Both the position numbers and the translations under genes were made by a program. Below the pieces are notes generated by a model. The model did no database searches, was not told where the DNA came from, and worked only from the letters and a program-made list of their open reading frames with translations. From NCBI GenBank assembly GCA_964581505.1, contig CAZOOR010000007.1, positions 1 to 64,000 of the forward strand: a stretch of 64,000 nucleotides of DNA, written 5' to 3'. Positions 27,968 to 35,923 of this stretch are shown piece by piece (within the stretch, counting starts at the first letter, position 1; every line of letters starts with the position of its first letter). The DNA is from CAZOOR01 sp964581505. GTDB lineage: Bacteria; Bacteroidota; Ignavibacteria; Kapaibacteriales; UBA2268.

Positions 27968-28346
27968 ATATAATTATTATTTTCAAGAAAATTGCTTTTT
28001 TCAGCAAATTTTTTTTTGCTTCAATCATATTACGATTTGCTGATACGTTTTTTTCATCTTATTTTCATAATGATAAATATACTGAAATTCAATGCATTAA
28101 CTCCTGATATATTCCATCAATGGCAGATTATTATTCTTAGCACTTTGGAAGAAAGCCGAATTAAGGTCCGGCTGATAGATAATATTTAATAATGTAATAA
28201 CCACTCGCACTGTAAATGATAAATTCAATCATAACCGTCAGCTTGCTATTATGCAAATCCGAAGGGTATAGTTTTAATAATTGTCATATATTTGTACTTG
28301 TAATTATTGATAAATAGAATATTGTTTTTGCAAAGAAAGTAGGCGA
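27968..28346. other. AT-rich intergenic region between divergent sigma and DUF579-like genes
   Basis: About 380 bases with no supportable gene. Short open frames here have no family signature and poor codon character. A possible TAnnTTTG promoter box (TATATTTG, 28287-28294) lies 53 bases before the DUF579-like start. Confidence 0.45.
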
Positions 28347-29000
28347 ATGATAAATAATAGATACTTAGCGGCTTTACACAAACAAGTTTTTGCCATACCA
28401 AGTATAAATTTGGCAATTAATTGTACCTCACGTTTATCGATTTCTATTATGAGAAAACTGAACAGTATTCAGTTGAGTACTGATGAATTGCTACTGATTA
28501 CCAAAGCAGTACAAGCAAATAAACAATGTCGCTTTCTTGTTTTTGGTCTTGGTAATGATAGTATATTTTGGCATCATCTCAATGCTAATGGTAATGGTAC
28601 AATATTATTTCTCGAAGATAATGAGTTTTGGCTCAAGCAAGTGAGTTCTCGAATCAAGGGATTGAATGTCCTGAAAGTCAATTATGGGACAAAAAGAAAA
28701 GATTGGAAGAAATTACTGGAAAATCCCGACTTGCTTGAAATGGTATTGCCGAATGATATTATCACAAATAAATGGGACATTGTGCTTGTCGATGCTCCCG
28801 CAGGCTATGATGACGAGACTTCCGGCAGAATGAAAAGTATTTATATGGCTTCGAAATTGGTTAAGAAAGGTGGTGATGTGTTCGTTCACGATTGCAATCG
28901 CGAAGTAGAAGATGTATATTCACTACATTTTCTCGGTAAGGCTAATTTGTTGAGTGAAACTAAGGCTTCAATCGGGAATTTGCGGCATTTTAAGATGTAA
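28347..29000 (+). CDS. Protein resembling DUF579 (plant glucuronoxylan 4-O-methyltransferase / IRX15-type)
   Basis: The 217-residue protein has no signal peptide. Its motifs line up with the plant DUF579/GXM family: FLVFGLGNDSIFWHHLN (about residues 63-79) for the nucleotide-binding strand, LFLEDNEFW (about 89-97), and a core of WDIVLVDAPAGYDDE near 148-162. Then come TSGRMKSIYMAS and VFVHDCNREVEDVYS near 190-204. In plants the family O-methylates glucuronic acid on xylan with AdoMet. Substrate here is unknown; a cell-surface glycan or exopolysaccharide is plausible. It stands alone, rightward, between two leftward operons. I am confident of the resemblance, less so of activity. Confidence 0.75.
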   Translation: MINNRYLAALHKQVFAIPSINLAINCTSRLSISIMRKLNSIQLSTDELLLITKAVQANKQCRFLVFGLGNDSIFWHHLNANGNGTILFLEDNEFWLKQVSSRIKGLNVLKVNYGTKRKDWKKLLENPDLLEMVLPNDIITNKWDIVLVDAPAGYDDETSGRMKSIYMASKLVKKGGDVFVHDCNREVEDVYSLHFLGKANLLSETKASIGNLRHFKM

Positions 29001-29072
29001 GTAAATTTTAAAAATGAATGGCAGATGTTCCGAATTATTAGTGCATTCTTCTAAAAAGTTGAAAATATATAA

Positions 29073-29750
29073 TTAATCTTTCCAGACCAAATCGAAAAGT
29101 ATGTAGGATAGCGATATGATAATTCCGCAGTAGGCAATCATCAATTGAATGTCGTTTGCGGCGTGTCCGTTGTCCCTGCCTTCGAGTGCAATGCGCGTGG
29201 CTTCAATACCGATAAAAATAAGTGGCAGTATGATAGGAAAAGAAAGCACCGGAAACAATGCTCCTTTTGTATTTGCCTTTGCGATGATTGCCGAAATAAT
29301 TGTAGAGGCGGCGGCTATTCCTATTGAACCGAATATATGCGAAAGTATGAATATACCGAAATATTCAATTGGCATATTTGTTATAAATAGAAAGAACAGC
29401 AATAAGGCAATTGTATTGAGTATTAGACTGAGAAGAATATTATAAATCAATTTTCCGAAATATATTGAACCGGAGCTGACAGACAAATGCAAAAGAAATG
29501 ACGTGCCGCGTTCTTCTTCGCTTACAAAGGCACGCGAAAGCCCCATCATCGAACTGAAAAACATAATAACCCAGAGCAAACCTGCGGCTAAACCGGCTTG
29601 TATGTCTTCGCCTTTTGTGCCGATTAGTAGTATTGTGATTGTTGTTAAAATAAAAAGCAATATTGCGGAAATCGCATAGCGTGAACGCATCTCGCTTTTT
29701 ATATCTTTTTCGAATACGGCTAAAACAGTTGTTAGGGTAGTCCGGCTCAT
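29073..29750 (-). CDS. ccmB: CcmB-like heme exporter protein
   Basis: The 225-residue membrane protein has about six hydrophobic spans. The motif LWVIMFFSSMMGLSRAF followed by EEERGTSFLLHLS is the CcmB signature. Family members act with CcmA in the cytochrome c maturation system to release heme-loaded chaperone. No ccmA, ccmC, ccmE or ccmF is within the window, so this is isolated. It begins three bases after the IgGFc-type gene and ends that leftward operon. Length is normal. Confidence 0.88.
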   Translation of the reverse strand: MSRTTLTTVLAVFEKDIKSEMRSRYAISAILLFILTTITILLIGTKGEDIQAGLAAGLLWVIMFFSSMMGLSRAFVSEEERGTSFLLHLSVSSGSIYFGKLIYNILLSLILNTIALLLFFLFITNMPIEYFGIFILSHIFGSIGIAAASTIISAIIAKANTKGALFPVLSFPIILPLIFIGIEATRIALEGRDNGHAANDIQLMIAYCGIIISLSYILFDLVWKD

Positions 29751-29753
29751 ATT

Positions 29754-32153
29754 TTAGAATACCCTGAATTTAGCACCGATTTGCAATCCGAACTGATGAA
29801 TACGCCAATTCCCGTCATCAAGCATACTGCTTATTGGTAAATTGTAAACCAATTCCGAGAAAACCGAAATATTGTAACTTACCGGAATGCTTACTCCGGC
29901 ACCGAAAAGAAGACCGAAGCGAATTGAACTCAGTGAATTCATTTCATTGCTCCCACTCGGGTCATCTATTTCTCGTTCCCCGTTCTTGTAAGTATAGTGC
30001 TGGGGTATCAATATCTTTGTTTTGTGAACTATTGATTTTGATAATTGATAGCTAAGATTGACACCCGCAAGTAAATAGGTATTGCTGCGGATATAATACT
30101 CTCCCGCTAATGCAAGAGTTGCCGACATTCCTTCGAGTTCGAGCATTTTCGATTCTTGGAAATCAATTAATGTTCCGTTATCTTGGCGTATTTTCGAGGG
30201 GACGCTGTCCGGTGCTTCGAGTAGCCCCGGGTGATTGTCAAAGGATATACGTGCAGACATTGTCCAACTTGATGATAGACGTCTGCCGATATAAATACCT
30301 CCATAGCCGCCTACTCCGGCAGAGCCGTTAAATATTCCTTTTGATTTAATATTGCCGCTGGACGAAAAATCAGCTGAGTGTGAGTTAATGACAAGTTTAC
30401 CGAACACACCGAACTGAATGCCGGGGTCGGGCATACAATTATCAACAACTCCTCTATTCAAAGCGTAACGATAGACATTATATTCTTCGTCATAGTAATA
30501 GCATAATGTAAAAGTTGCCTCGTTCAATGCAATATCCCTCGCACTAAATACCACTCTGCCCGGCGTTGTCGGAGAAAGTGGTGATACGCTAATAGGCACC
30601 TGCGGCGCTCCCGTCTGTACATTAGGTATATTGAAATCAAGACCGATATTGTCCAATATTTTAATTTCTCTAATTCCCGTATCGTCCACTCGGTCATCTC
30701 GTACAACTACAATATGTTGCCCGTCAATATTTTTATCGTCAGCCATAGGCGGCAAAATATCAGCCGCCGGCTCATATTCGATAAATGATTGCCCTCCCAT
30801 TGTGCCGTAAGCATCGTAAGCATCATTCCCATAGCCCAAACCATAAGTGTACATTCCGAAAGGCAAATCACCCTTAATATAGTGCGAACCATAAGGTACT
30901 GTAACAGTAGCAATAGAGTATCTGCTAATACCCAGTGGTTCGAACATAGACGGCTCAATCGGACGTCCGTCCAACCTCATACTTGATATGCCTTTGTTAG
31001 GTACAACAATATTGATATTATGTCGCCATGAGCCGTTAATCGGTGTTGCAAAGCGGTATTCATTCAGAAACTGTTGTGTCGGACTAACCAGAATCATCAT
31101 CGGGTCGCCGATAGAGTCTCCGTTTTTAAAACCTTGTGAATATTGAGCCACCAAAATAGGTTTATTTGCAGTTACCTGTACATTACGGCTGACAGTACTG
31201 TCCCAGTGTTGTCCTGGTTTTAAGGTTTTAATTAGTTTTGCATCAATAAATACTCTTGTGTCTTTTTCATTTGCAAGTACGCGAAAAGTATAATTGGAAC
31301 GTGGCTTCAACATACCAAGATAAAAATGCTTGCCCCAGGAGGGTAGGGGAGGCATCTGCTCTACCAAATGATTGCAAGCCATTATTGTTGATGGTACATA
31401 GGCGCATTGATGTCCACCGAAAACAGAAATTTTCTTATTTGATTTTATATATGTTCCGGTTACATCGGAGGGTCTATGTCGCTCGTAGCGTGCCGCTACC
31501 TGATATACTTCACCTTTTTTTAGCCTGACTTTGAAAGGAACTCCAGCTTTATGTGTCATTGAATTTGCTGTTAATACTATTGTAACTTCTGTTCCGTTCT
31601 CTGTGGCTACAATTGCAAAATGAGACATTAATCCTTCGGACACATCGTAACCCATCACTCTGTATTCAGTGCCAAGTACATTAACGGGTAATCCGAGATA
31701 TGTGTCGGTTGTTTGAAATCGCCTGTTCAATCCGTAAACACTTATCGGATTGTCAGATGTTATATGAACGCCGAGTTTCTCTTTTATTTCATTACTATAA
31801 ACCTGAGCATAATTCGGTAATTTCACATTCTTTATTGTTCCGCCTGGGATAGATATTCTTTTTTTGTAGCCGATACCGGCAATCTCAATAGTTACTTTTG
31901 CATCTTCGTCTCCGGTGATAAACAGCTCAAGATGTAGTCTTGTTTGCGGTGTTTCCACACGTTTATTTTTAAAATTCCTCTGGAAGCAAAGCCAGAATTC
32001 CTTTCCTTCGGAATTTTTTAGCTTCAAGTAACGTTTTTGTTTTTTAACAGAATCAACTTTTACAGGTGATAATGTTTGTGCTAAAATACTATTGCCGAAT
32101 AGCAATGCAATAATAACTATAATGTAATATTTCAAAATATCAAACTTCATCAT
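29754..32153 (-). CDS. IgGFc-binding-domain protein with C-terminal outer-membrane barrel
   Basis: The start is set at the ATG at 32153, which overlaps the upstream stop as ATGA, giving a 799-residue protein with a signal peptide ending in ILAQ. Residues of about 45-450 match the IgGFc_binding domain known from vertebrate FCGBP and found in bacterial surface proteins: KEFWLCFQRN, TGTYIKSNKKISVFGGHQCAYVP and SWGKHFYLG. A short linker leads to about 240 C-terminal residues of alternating strands with FGLLFGAGVSIPVSYNI and a terminal aromatic (FRVF), so the protein is probably anchored by a barrel. It lies between a cohesin-like T9SS gene and ccmB. Its binding partner is unknown. Confidence 0.8.
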   Translation of the reverse strand: MMKFDILKYYIIVIIALLFGNSILAQTLSPVKVDSVKKQKRYLKLKNSEGKEFWLCFQRNFKNKRVETPQTRLHLELFITGDEDAKVTIEIAGIGYKKRISIPGGTIKNVKLPNYAQVYSNEIKEKLGVHITSDNPISVYGLNRRFQTTDTYLGLPVNVLGTEYRVMGYDVSEGLMSHFAIVATENGTEVTIVLTANSMTHKAGVPFKVRLKKGEVYQVAARYERHRPSDVTGTYIKSNKKISVFGGHQCAYVPSTIMACNHLVEQMPPLPSWGKHFYLGMLKPRSNYTFRVLANEKDTRVFIDAKLIKTLKPGQHWDSTVSRNVQVTANKPILVAQYSQGFKNGDSIGDPMMILVSPTQQFLNEYRFATPINGSWRHNINIVVPNKGISSMRLDGRPIEPSMFEPLGISRYSIATVTVPYGSHYIKGDLPFGMYTYGLGYGNDAYDAYGTMGGQSFIEYEPAADILPPMADDKNIDGQHIVVVRDDRVDDTGIREIKILDNIGLDFNIPNVQTGAPQVPISVSPLSPTTPGRVVFSARDIALNEATFTLCYYYDEEYNVYRYALNRGVVDNCMPDPGIQFGVFGKLVINSHSADFSSSGNIKSKGIFNGSAGVGGYGGIYIGRRLSSSWTMSARISFDNHPGLLEAPDSVPSKIRQDNGTLIDFQESKMLELEGMSATLALAGEYYIRSNTYLLAGVNLSYQLSKSIVHKTKILIPQHYTYKNGEREIDDPSGSNEMNSLSSIRFGLLFGAGVSIPVSYNISVFSELVYNLPISSMLDDGNWRIHQFGLQIGAKFRVF

Positions 32154-32956
32154 TTGCAATATATTATGTTGGTATTAAAAACCTGTCTGTCTGTTTGCAT
32201 CACAAATAGATAATATTGCGATGCTATTTCTTGATTCTTCGGAGTGAGTAATACATAATAACTTCCCTCCTCCAAATTGCTAAGGGAATTCAGTACTGTT
32301 CCATTCTTTGTACTAAAAACAAGTAACATATCCTTACTATCGTCAGAGTCTAAAACTTTAACTCCGTTCATCTTATATAATGTGAATTTTACAGACGATT
32401 TTTTCTTTAATGAGAAATCAAAGCGTACGCGGTAGTTAAATGGATTGGGATAGCCATTGCCGAGATAGTCGGGGAAATTAGGGAAAATAGGGTTTCCCAA
32501 TACTTTGACTATTCCTTGTTTCAAATTGTCAGTACTTACTTCCTTACCGTTAATCAATACTTTCAGGGGAAGTACATAAGCCATAGAATCAGACCAAACA
32601 AGCCCCTTGATTAGTAAATTACATATTGTTCCCTTATTAACAGCCACTGCATTGTGTGATGTGATAGTAAGCAGTGCCGAGTCGAGTTTTGTGAAATCGG
32701 TTTTAATTTCGGGCAGTGCTTCCTGCATAGCAAATCCGTTTTTGCCGCTTGCCGATTTAATATCAATAATACGCGAATCATAGACAATCTCTACTGTTAG
32801 TGTCTTGATATTATCACCGGTAATTGTACCCGAAAGTGCAAGAGAAACGTAGTGTTCTCTATCCACTGTCGCATCTTCAAAGTTCACACTGTTTTGAGCA
32901 AATATTGCACTGCTTAACAAAACAAAAATAAAAATAGAATATTTAATGACTTTCAT
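32150..32956 (-). CDS. Secreted protein with cohesin-like domain and T9SS-type sorting region
   Basis: The 268-residue product has a signal peptide (ending AIFAQ, about residue 21). Residues 25-150 form a beta sandwich resembling cohesin/CBM folds, with the paired strands LTVEIVYDSRIIDI and LLTITSHNAVAV. Residues 165-265 resemble a T9SS sorting domain: NGYPNPFNYRVRFDFSL, then VKFTLYKMNGVKV. The tail runs past the usual ending, with QTDRQVFNTNIIYCK. The stop overlaps the start of the IgGFc-type gene by four bases. Together they may form a surface assembly. Confidence 0.7.
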   Translation of the reverse strand: MKVIKYSIFIFVLLSSAIFAQNSVNFEDATVDREHYVSLALSGTITGDNIKTLTVEIVYDSRIIDIKSASGKNGFAMQEALPEIKTDFTKLDSALLTITSHNAVAVNKGTICNLLIKGLVWSDSMAYVLPLKVLINGKEVSTDNLKQGIVKVLGNPIFPNFPDYLGNGYPNPFNYRVRFDFSLKKKSSVKFTLYKMNGVKVLDSDDSKDMLLVFSTKNGTVLNSLSNLEEGSYYVLLTPKNQEIASQYYLFVMQTDRQVFNTNIIYCK

Positions 32957-33079
32957 AAAACTAAATCTTTATTAAACCTCAATATTGATAAATCAATTAT
33001 TATGATTTACCATTAGAATTTTCCAATATGTTAAAAAAAAAAGATAAATAAAACAATTTTTATAGAAAATAAAAAAATT

Positions 33080-34342
33080 TTATGTTTTTAACTTCTTTTT
33101 CTTTGCCGCCGGAAACAAAACATTATTAAGAATAAGTCTGTATCCGGGCGAATTTTTATGCAATTTCAATTCAGTCGGCGGGTCGCCTACTGCATGCTGA
33201 TAATCCTCAGGGTCATGCCCTCCATAGAAAGTAAACGTTCCTCTACCTATATTGCCGTGTATATATTTTACTTCATTTGTTCCTTCACGCTCGGCAAGTA
33301 TAGTAACCGACTTCTTTATTAGTTTTTTTCTAAATGCAGTTGTCTGTCCCAAGAAACCGTGAACGACATTTACATGGTCTTGTGTTAGCATTGTAGGCAC
33401 AGGGTCCCATTTTGCCGAAAAGTCAAACAATGTAAAATAATCGCTTGACGGGTCTTTAATTCCTGTGGGTCCTGTATCAATATCCGAAAACTCATATACA
33501 AATGGGTCCATAACAAGTTTAAAATTCTCGAATGCAAATGTCTGGCTATAATCCAACTTGTTATTTGCATCGACATCTGCCGCATCACCGTCAAACATTC
33601 TGCCGCATATATCGGTATTTTGTGCCGCAAGTGCAACATCATACGTATCTGTTGCGCTGCACATTGCAAATATAAAACCTCCGTTCGCTACATATTTGCG
33701 GATGCGTAGGGCGACTGCTAATTTCAACTCGGATACTTTTGCAAACCCCATCTTTTTCGCCATTGCTTCGTTGAGTGCAACCTGCTGAATGTACCAAGGT
33801 GCATTGTGATAGGAAGCCCAGAATTTACCATACTGTCCGGTAAAATCTTCATGATGCAAATGTAGCCAATCATATTGCTCAATTTTCCCGTTTAGGACTT
33901 CTTCGTCCCAGATAATATCGTGTTTGACTTCCGCATAATCCAAAGCGAGTAAAACCGCATCGTCCCAAGGCTGTGTGCCGGGTGGAGCATATACGGCTAT
34001 TTTCGGAACTTTTTCGAGTAGTACGGCGTCCATATTGTTTTTGTCGCTTTTCACTGTGGCATAAATCTGCGAAGCAGTGGCACCGTCAATTTTCTCGAAG
34101 AAAACACCACGTATATAGCATTCGTTTGCAATTGCTTCGGAATAATCGAACATAAAGGAACCGCCTCTATAATTCAGTAGCCAATCAGCTTTTTGTCCTT
34201 TGGTTAGTACCCAAAATGTAATACCATAAGCTTTCAAGTGGTCGGTCTGTGCCAAATCCATTGGTATAAGTATTTTCCCGGCTGATGCAAGGGCATAAGC
34301 CAGAAAAAAAACAATGAGCGATATTCTGAATAGTCTTTTCAT
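33080..34342 (-). CDS. Secreted conserved Bacteroidota-type protein, often auto-annotated as asparagine synthetase B
   Basis: The 420-residue product has a signal peptide of about 22 residues ending ALASA. The sequence includes WLLNYRGGSF (about residues 54-63), KVPKIAVYAPPG (about 109-120), HHEDFTGQYGKFW (near 161) and AMCSATDTYDVALAAQ (near 237). I recall relatives being labelled asparagine synthetase B by automatic pipelines, but it lacks the N-terminal cysteine glutaminase and ATP-pyrophosphatase motifs. The layout with a conserved cysteine (AMCSAT) loosely suggests a ThuA/amidotransferase-like flavodoxin fold. It stands alone with flanking gaps and no operon partner. Function unknown. 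Confidence 0.65.
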   Translation of the reverse strand: MKRLFRISLIVFFLAYALASAGKILIPMDLAQTDHLKAYGITFWVLTKGQKADWLLNYRGGSFMFDYSEAIANECYIRGVFFEKIDGATASQIYATVKSDKNNMDAVLLEKVPKIAVYAPPGTQPWDDAVLLALDYAEVKHDIIWDEEVLNGKIEQYDWLHLHHEDFTGQYGKFWASYHNAPWYIQQVALNEAMAKKMGFAKVSELKLAVALRIRKYVANGGFIFAMCSATDTYDVALAAQNTDICGRMFDGDAADVDANNKLDYSQTFAFENFKLVMDPFVYEFSDIDTGPTGIKDPSSDYFTLFDFSAKWDPVPTMLTQDHVNVVHGFLGQTTAFRKKLIKKSVTILAEREGTNEVKYIHGNIGRGTFTFYGGHDPEDYQHAVGDPPTELKLHKNSPGYRLILNNVLFPAAKKKKLKT

Positions 34343-34521
34343 TTTTTTGTAAAATACTTTATTTTACACGTCATTCATTCACATTTATTTGAACATTAGC
34401 ACATTTACAGAAACGATACATATTCCGTATTGTTACGTTTTATTACGAAAATTTATTGCTCCGTTGTACTTTAATTGAAATGGATTATATGATAATTTAA
34501 TATAAGTTTAAATATTTTTTG

Positions 34522-35739
34522 TTATATCTGTAAATGTAAGCGTAAACCTCCTACGATATATTGATTATATTTCGGATTAAGTGCCGGCGAATTAAAATAG
34601 CTAAGTACCGGTTGCAAAAATATAAATTCGCTCAATTGAAATTTATAGAATAATTCTATGTTTGAATCGAAGTCGTGAGACTTAAAATCATTTCCTGAAT
34701 ATACACGATGAAAATAATCCGTCAAACTGCTATATGCAAATGCAATTCCGCAATAGTCGTCATCGCGTCCGGAAAAAAGTCCCTTATATTCAAGAGATGC
34801 ACCAAGAAATATAGAAGTCAAATTTGAACTCGGTGGAGAATAACCTAAACGCACCGAAGCCGACAAACCCTGTTCTTTTGCCTGCATTTCGGAGAGAAGT
34901 TGCATTTCGCCAATACCGTAAATTCCCCACTGTTTTATACCGGAAACAATATGTGAAAACCTGTCCGTATAATACCAAAAGCCAAGTTTAACAAAGGATT
35001 GTTCTCCGCTATGAAAAGCGTCTGCTTCACCAACTATCAGTAAGCCGTCCGTGTTATTTAATACAATGTGAGTGCCTTGCAAATTATTTGTATCCCCTGG
35101 CATACCGTCAAATACTGCAAATGATACCGAATGCTCCGGTGTAAATTTATATTTTGCACGAAAAGCCAAAGATGTTAGCGGGAAAATTGAGGGACCCGTC
35201 AAACCGCTTAGGGCAAAATCAGTACCGATACCATGTGAAGGTGTAATGAAATTTGCTTTTGAGGGCGAAACGTCAAACTCGGAATTGAGGTCAAATAATC
35301 CAAATAACAGGGACAATTTGTCATTTGCAAAATTTTGCTGATACCAAAATTCATAAATGAGAAAATTGTTCCATGTTTCAATATTCGATATACCCTGCAA
35401 AGAACCTAGATAATCGGAATTCGGGCTATCACTGTGCATACCTTGTAAATCAAACAACAACCTAGCCCCCTTGAGTCCGAATAATTTTTCAAAATCGAAT
35501 AAAAAATCAATATCAATGTTATGTATTAAAAATACTGATTTGTCATTATTGGCTTTGGGTGGCAGATACCATGTTTCTAATAAATACCGGCTGTCCAAAA
35601 CTAAGCCCGTTTTTTCCAATGAATTTCGCAAACCGGACCAATCGCCCGATAAATAATGCCAAGTGTTTGCTTTGTTGTTTGCTAATAAGATATTAATTGA
35701 AACTGCAAACAGAATAATGATTTTCAATAGATTTTTCAT
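34522..35739 (-). CDS. OprB-family carbohydrate-selective porin
   Basis: The 405-residue product has a signal peptide (ending ILLANN, about residue 21). The mature N-terminus has LSGDWSGLRNSLEKTG, the OprB signature found after the signal sequence. The body is repeated antiparallel strands with aromatic girdles (FLIYEFWYQQNF, SFAVFDGMPGD, FVKLGFWYYTD), ending in LRLHLQI. OprB porins let sugars cross the outer membrane. It is a single gene with a 178-base downstream gap. Substrate cannot be read from sequence. Confidence 0.85.
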   Translation of the reverse strand: MKNLLKIIILFAVSINILLANNKANTWHYLSGDWSGLRNSLEKTGLVLDSRYLLETWYLPPKANNDKSVFLIHNIDIDFLFDFEKLFGLKGARLLFDLQGMHSDSPNSDYLGSLQGISNIETWNNFLIYEFWYQQNFANDKLSLLFGLFDLNSEFDVSPSKANFITPSHGIGTDFALSGLTGPSIFPLTSLAFRAKYKFTPEHSVSFAVFDGMPGDTNNLQGTHIVLNNTDGLLIVGEADAFHSGEQSFVKLGFWYYTDRFSHIVSGIKQWGIYGIGEMQLLSEMQAKEQGLSASVRLGYSPPSSNLTSIFLGASLEYKGLFSGRDDDYCGIAFAYSSLTDYFHRVYSGNDFKSHDFDSNIELFYKFQLSEFIFLQPVLSYFNSPALNPKYNQYIVGGLRLHLQI

Positions 35740-35860
35740 ATTAATTATTCTTAAAATTTGTAAAAAAATAAAGGCAAATATAAATAATAAATTAGTGCTG
35801 TCTAAATTTTTATTGCTTCTGTATTTGTCTGTGTTTGATTATGCGTATAATAACTAATAA

Positions 35861-35890
35861 AAAGACCAAAGCAATGATACTTTGGTCTTT
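35861..35890 (-). terminator. Intrinsic terminator downstream of the EF-G-like gene
   Basis: An 11-bp perfect inverted repeat (AAAGACCAAAG at 35861-35871 with its complement at 35880-35890) encloses an eight-base loop. Read leftward it is followed by TTTATTA. It lies 34 bases beyond the EF-G-like stop. Confidence 0.8.
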
Positions 35891-35923
35891 GAATAATTAC
35901 CGAAAAACGGTAAGAACAATATG

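Noticed and set aside
27904..28189. Two short frames upstream of the DUF579-like gene
   Set aside because: They lie in AT-rich intergenic DNA with Phe/Ile/Tyr bias, overlap each other in other frames, and lack any start-site or family support.
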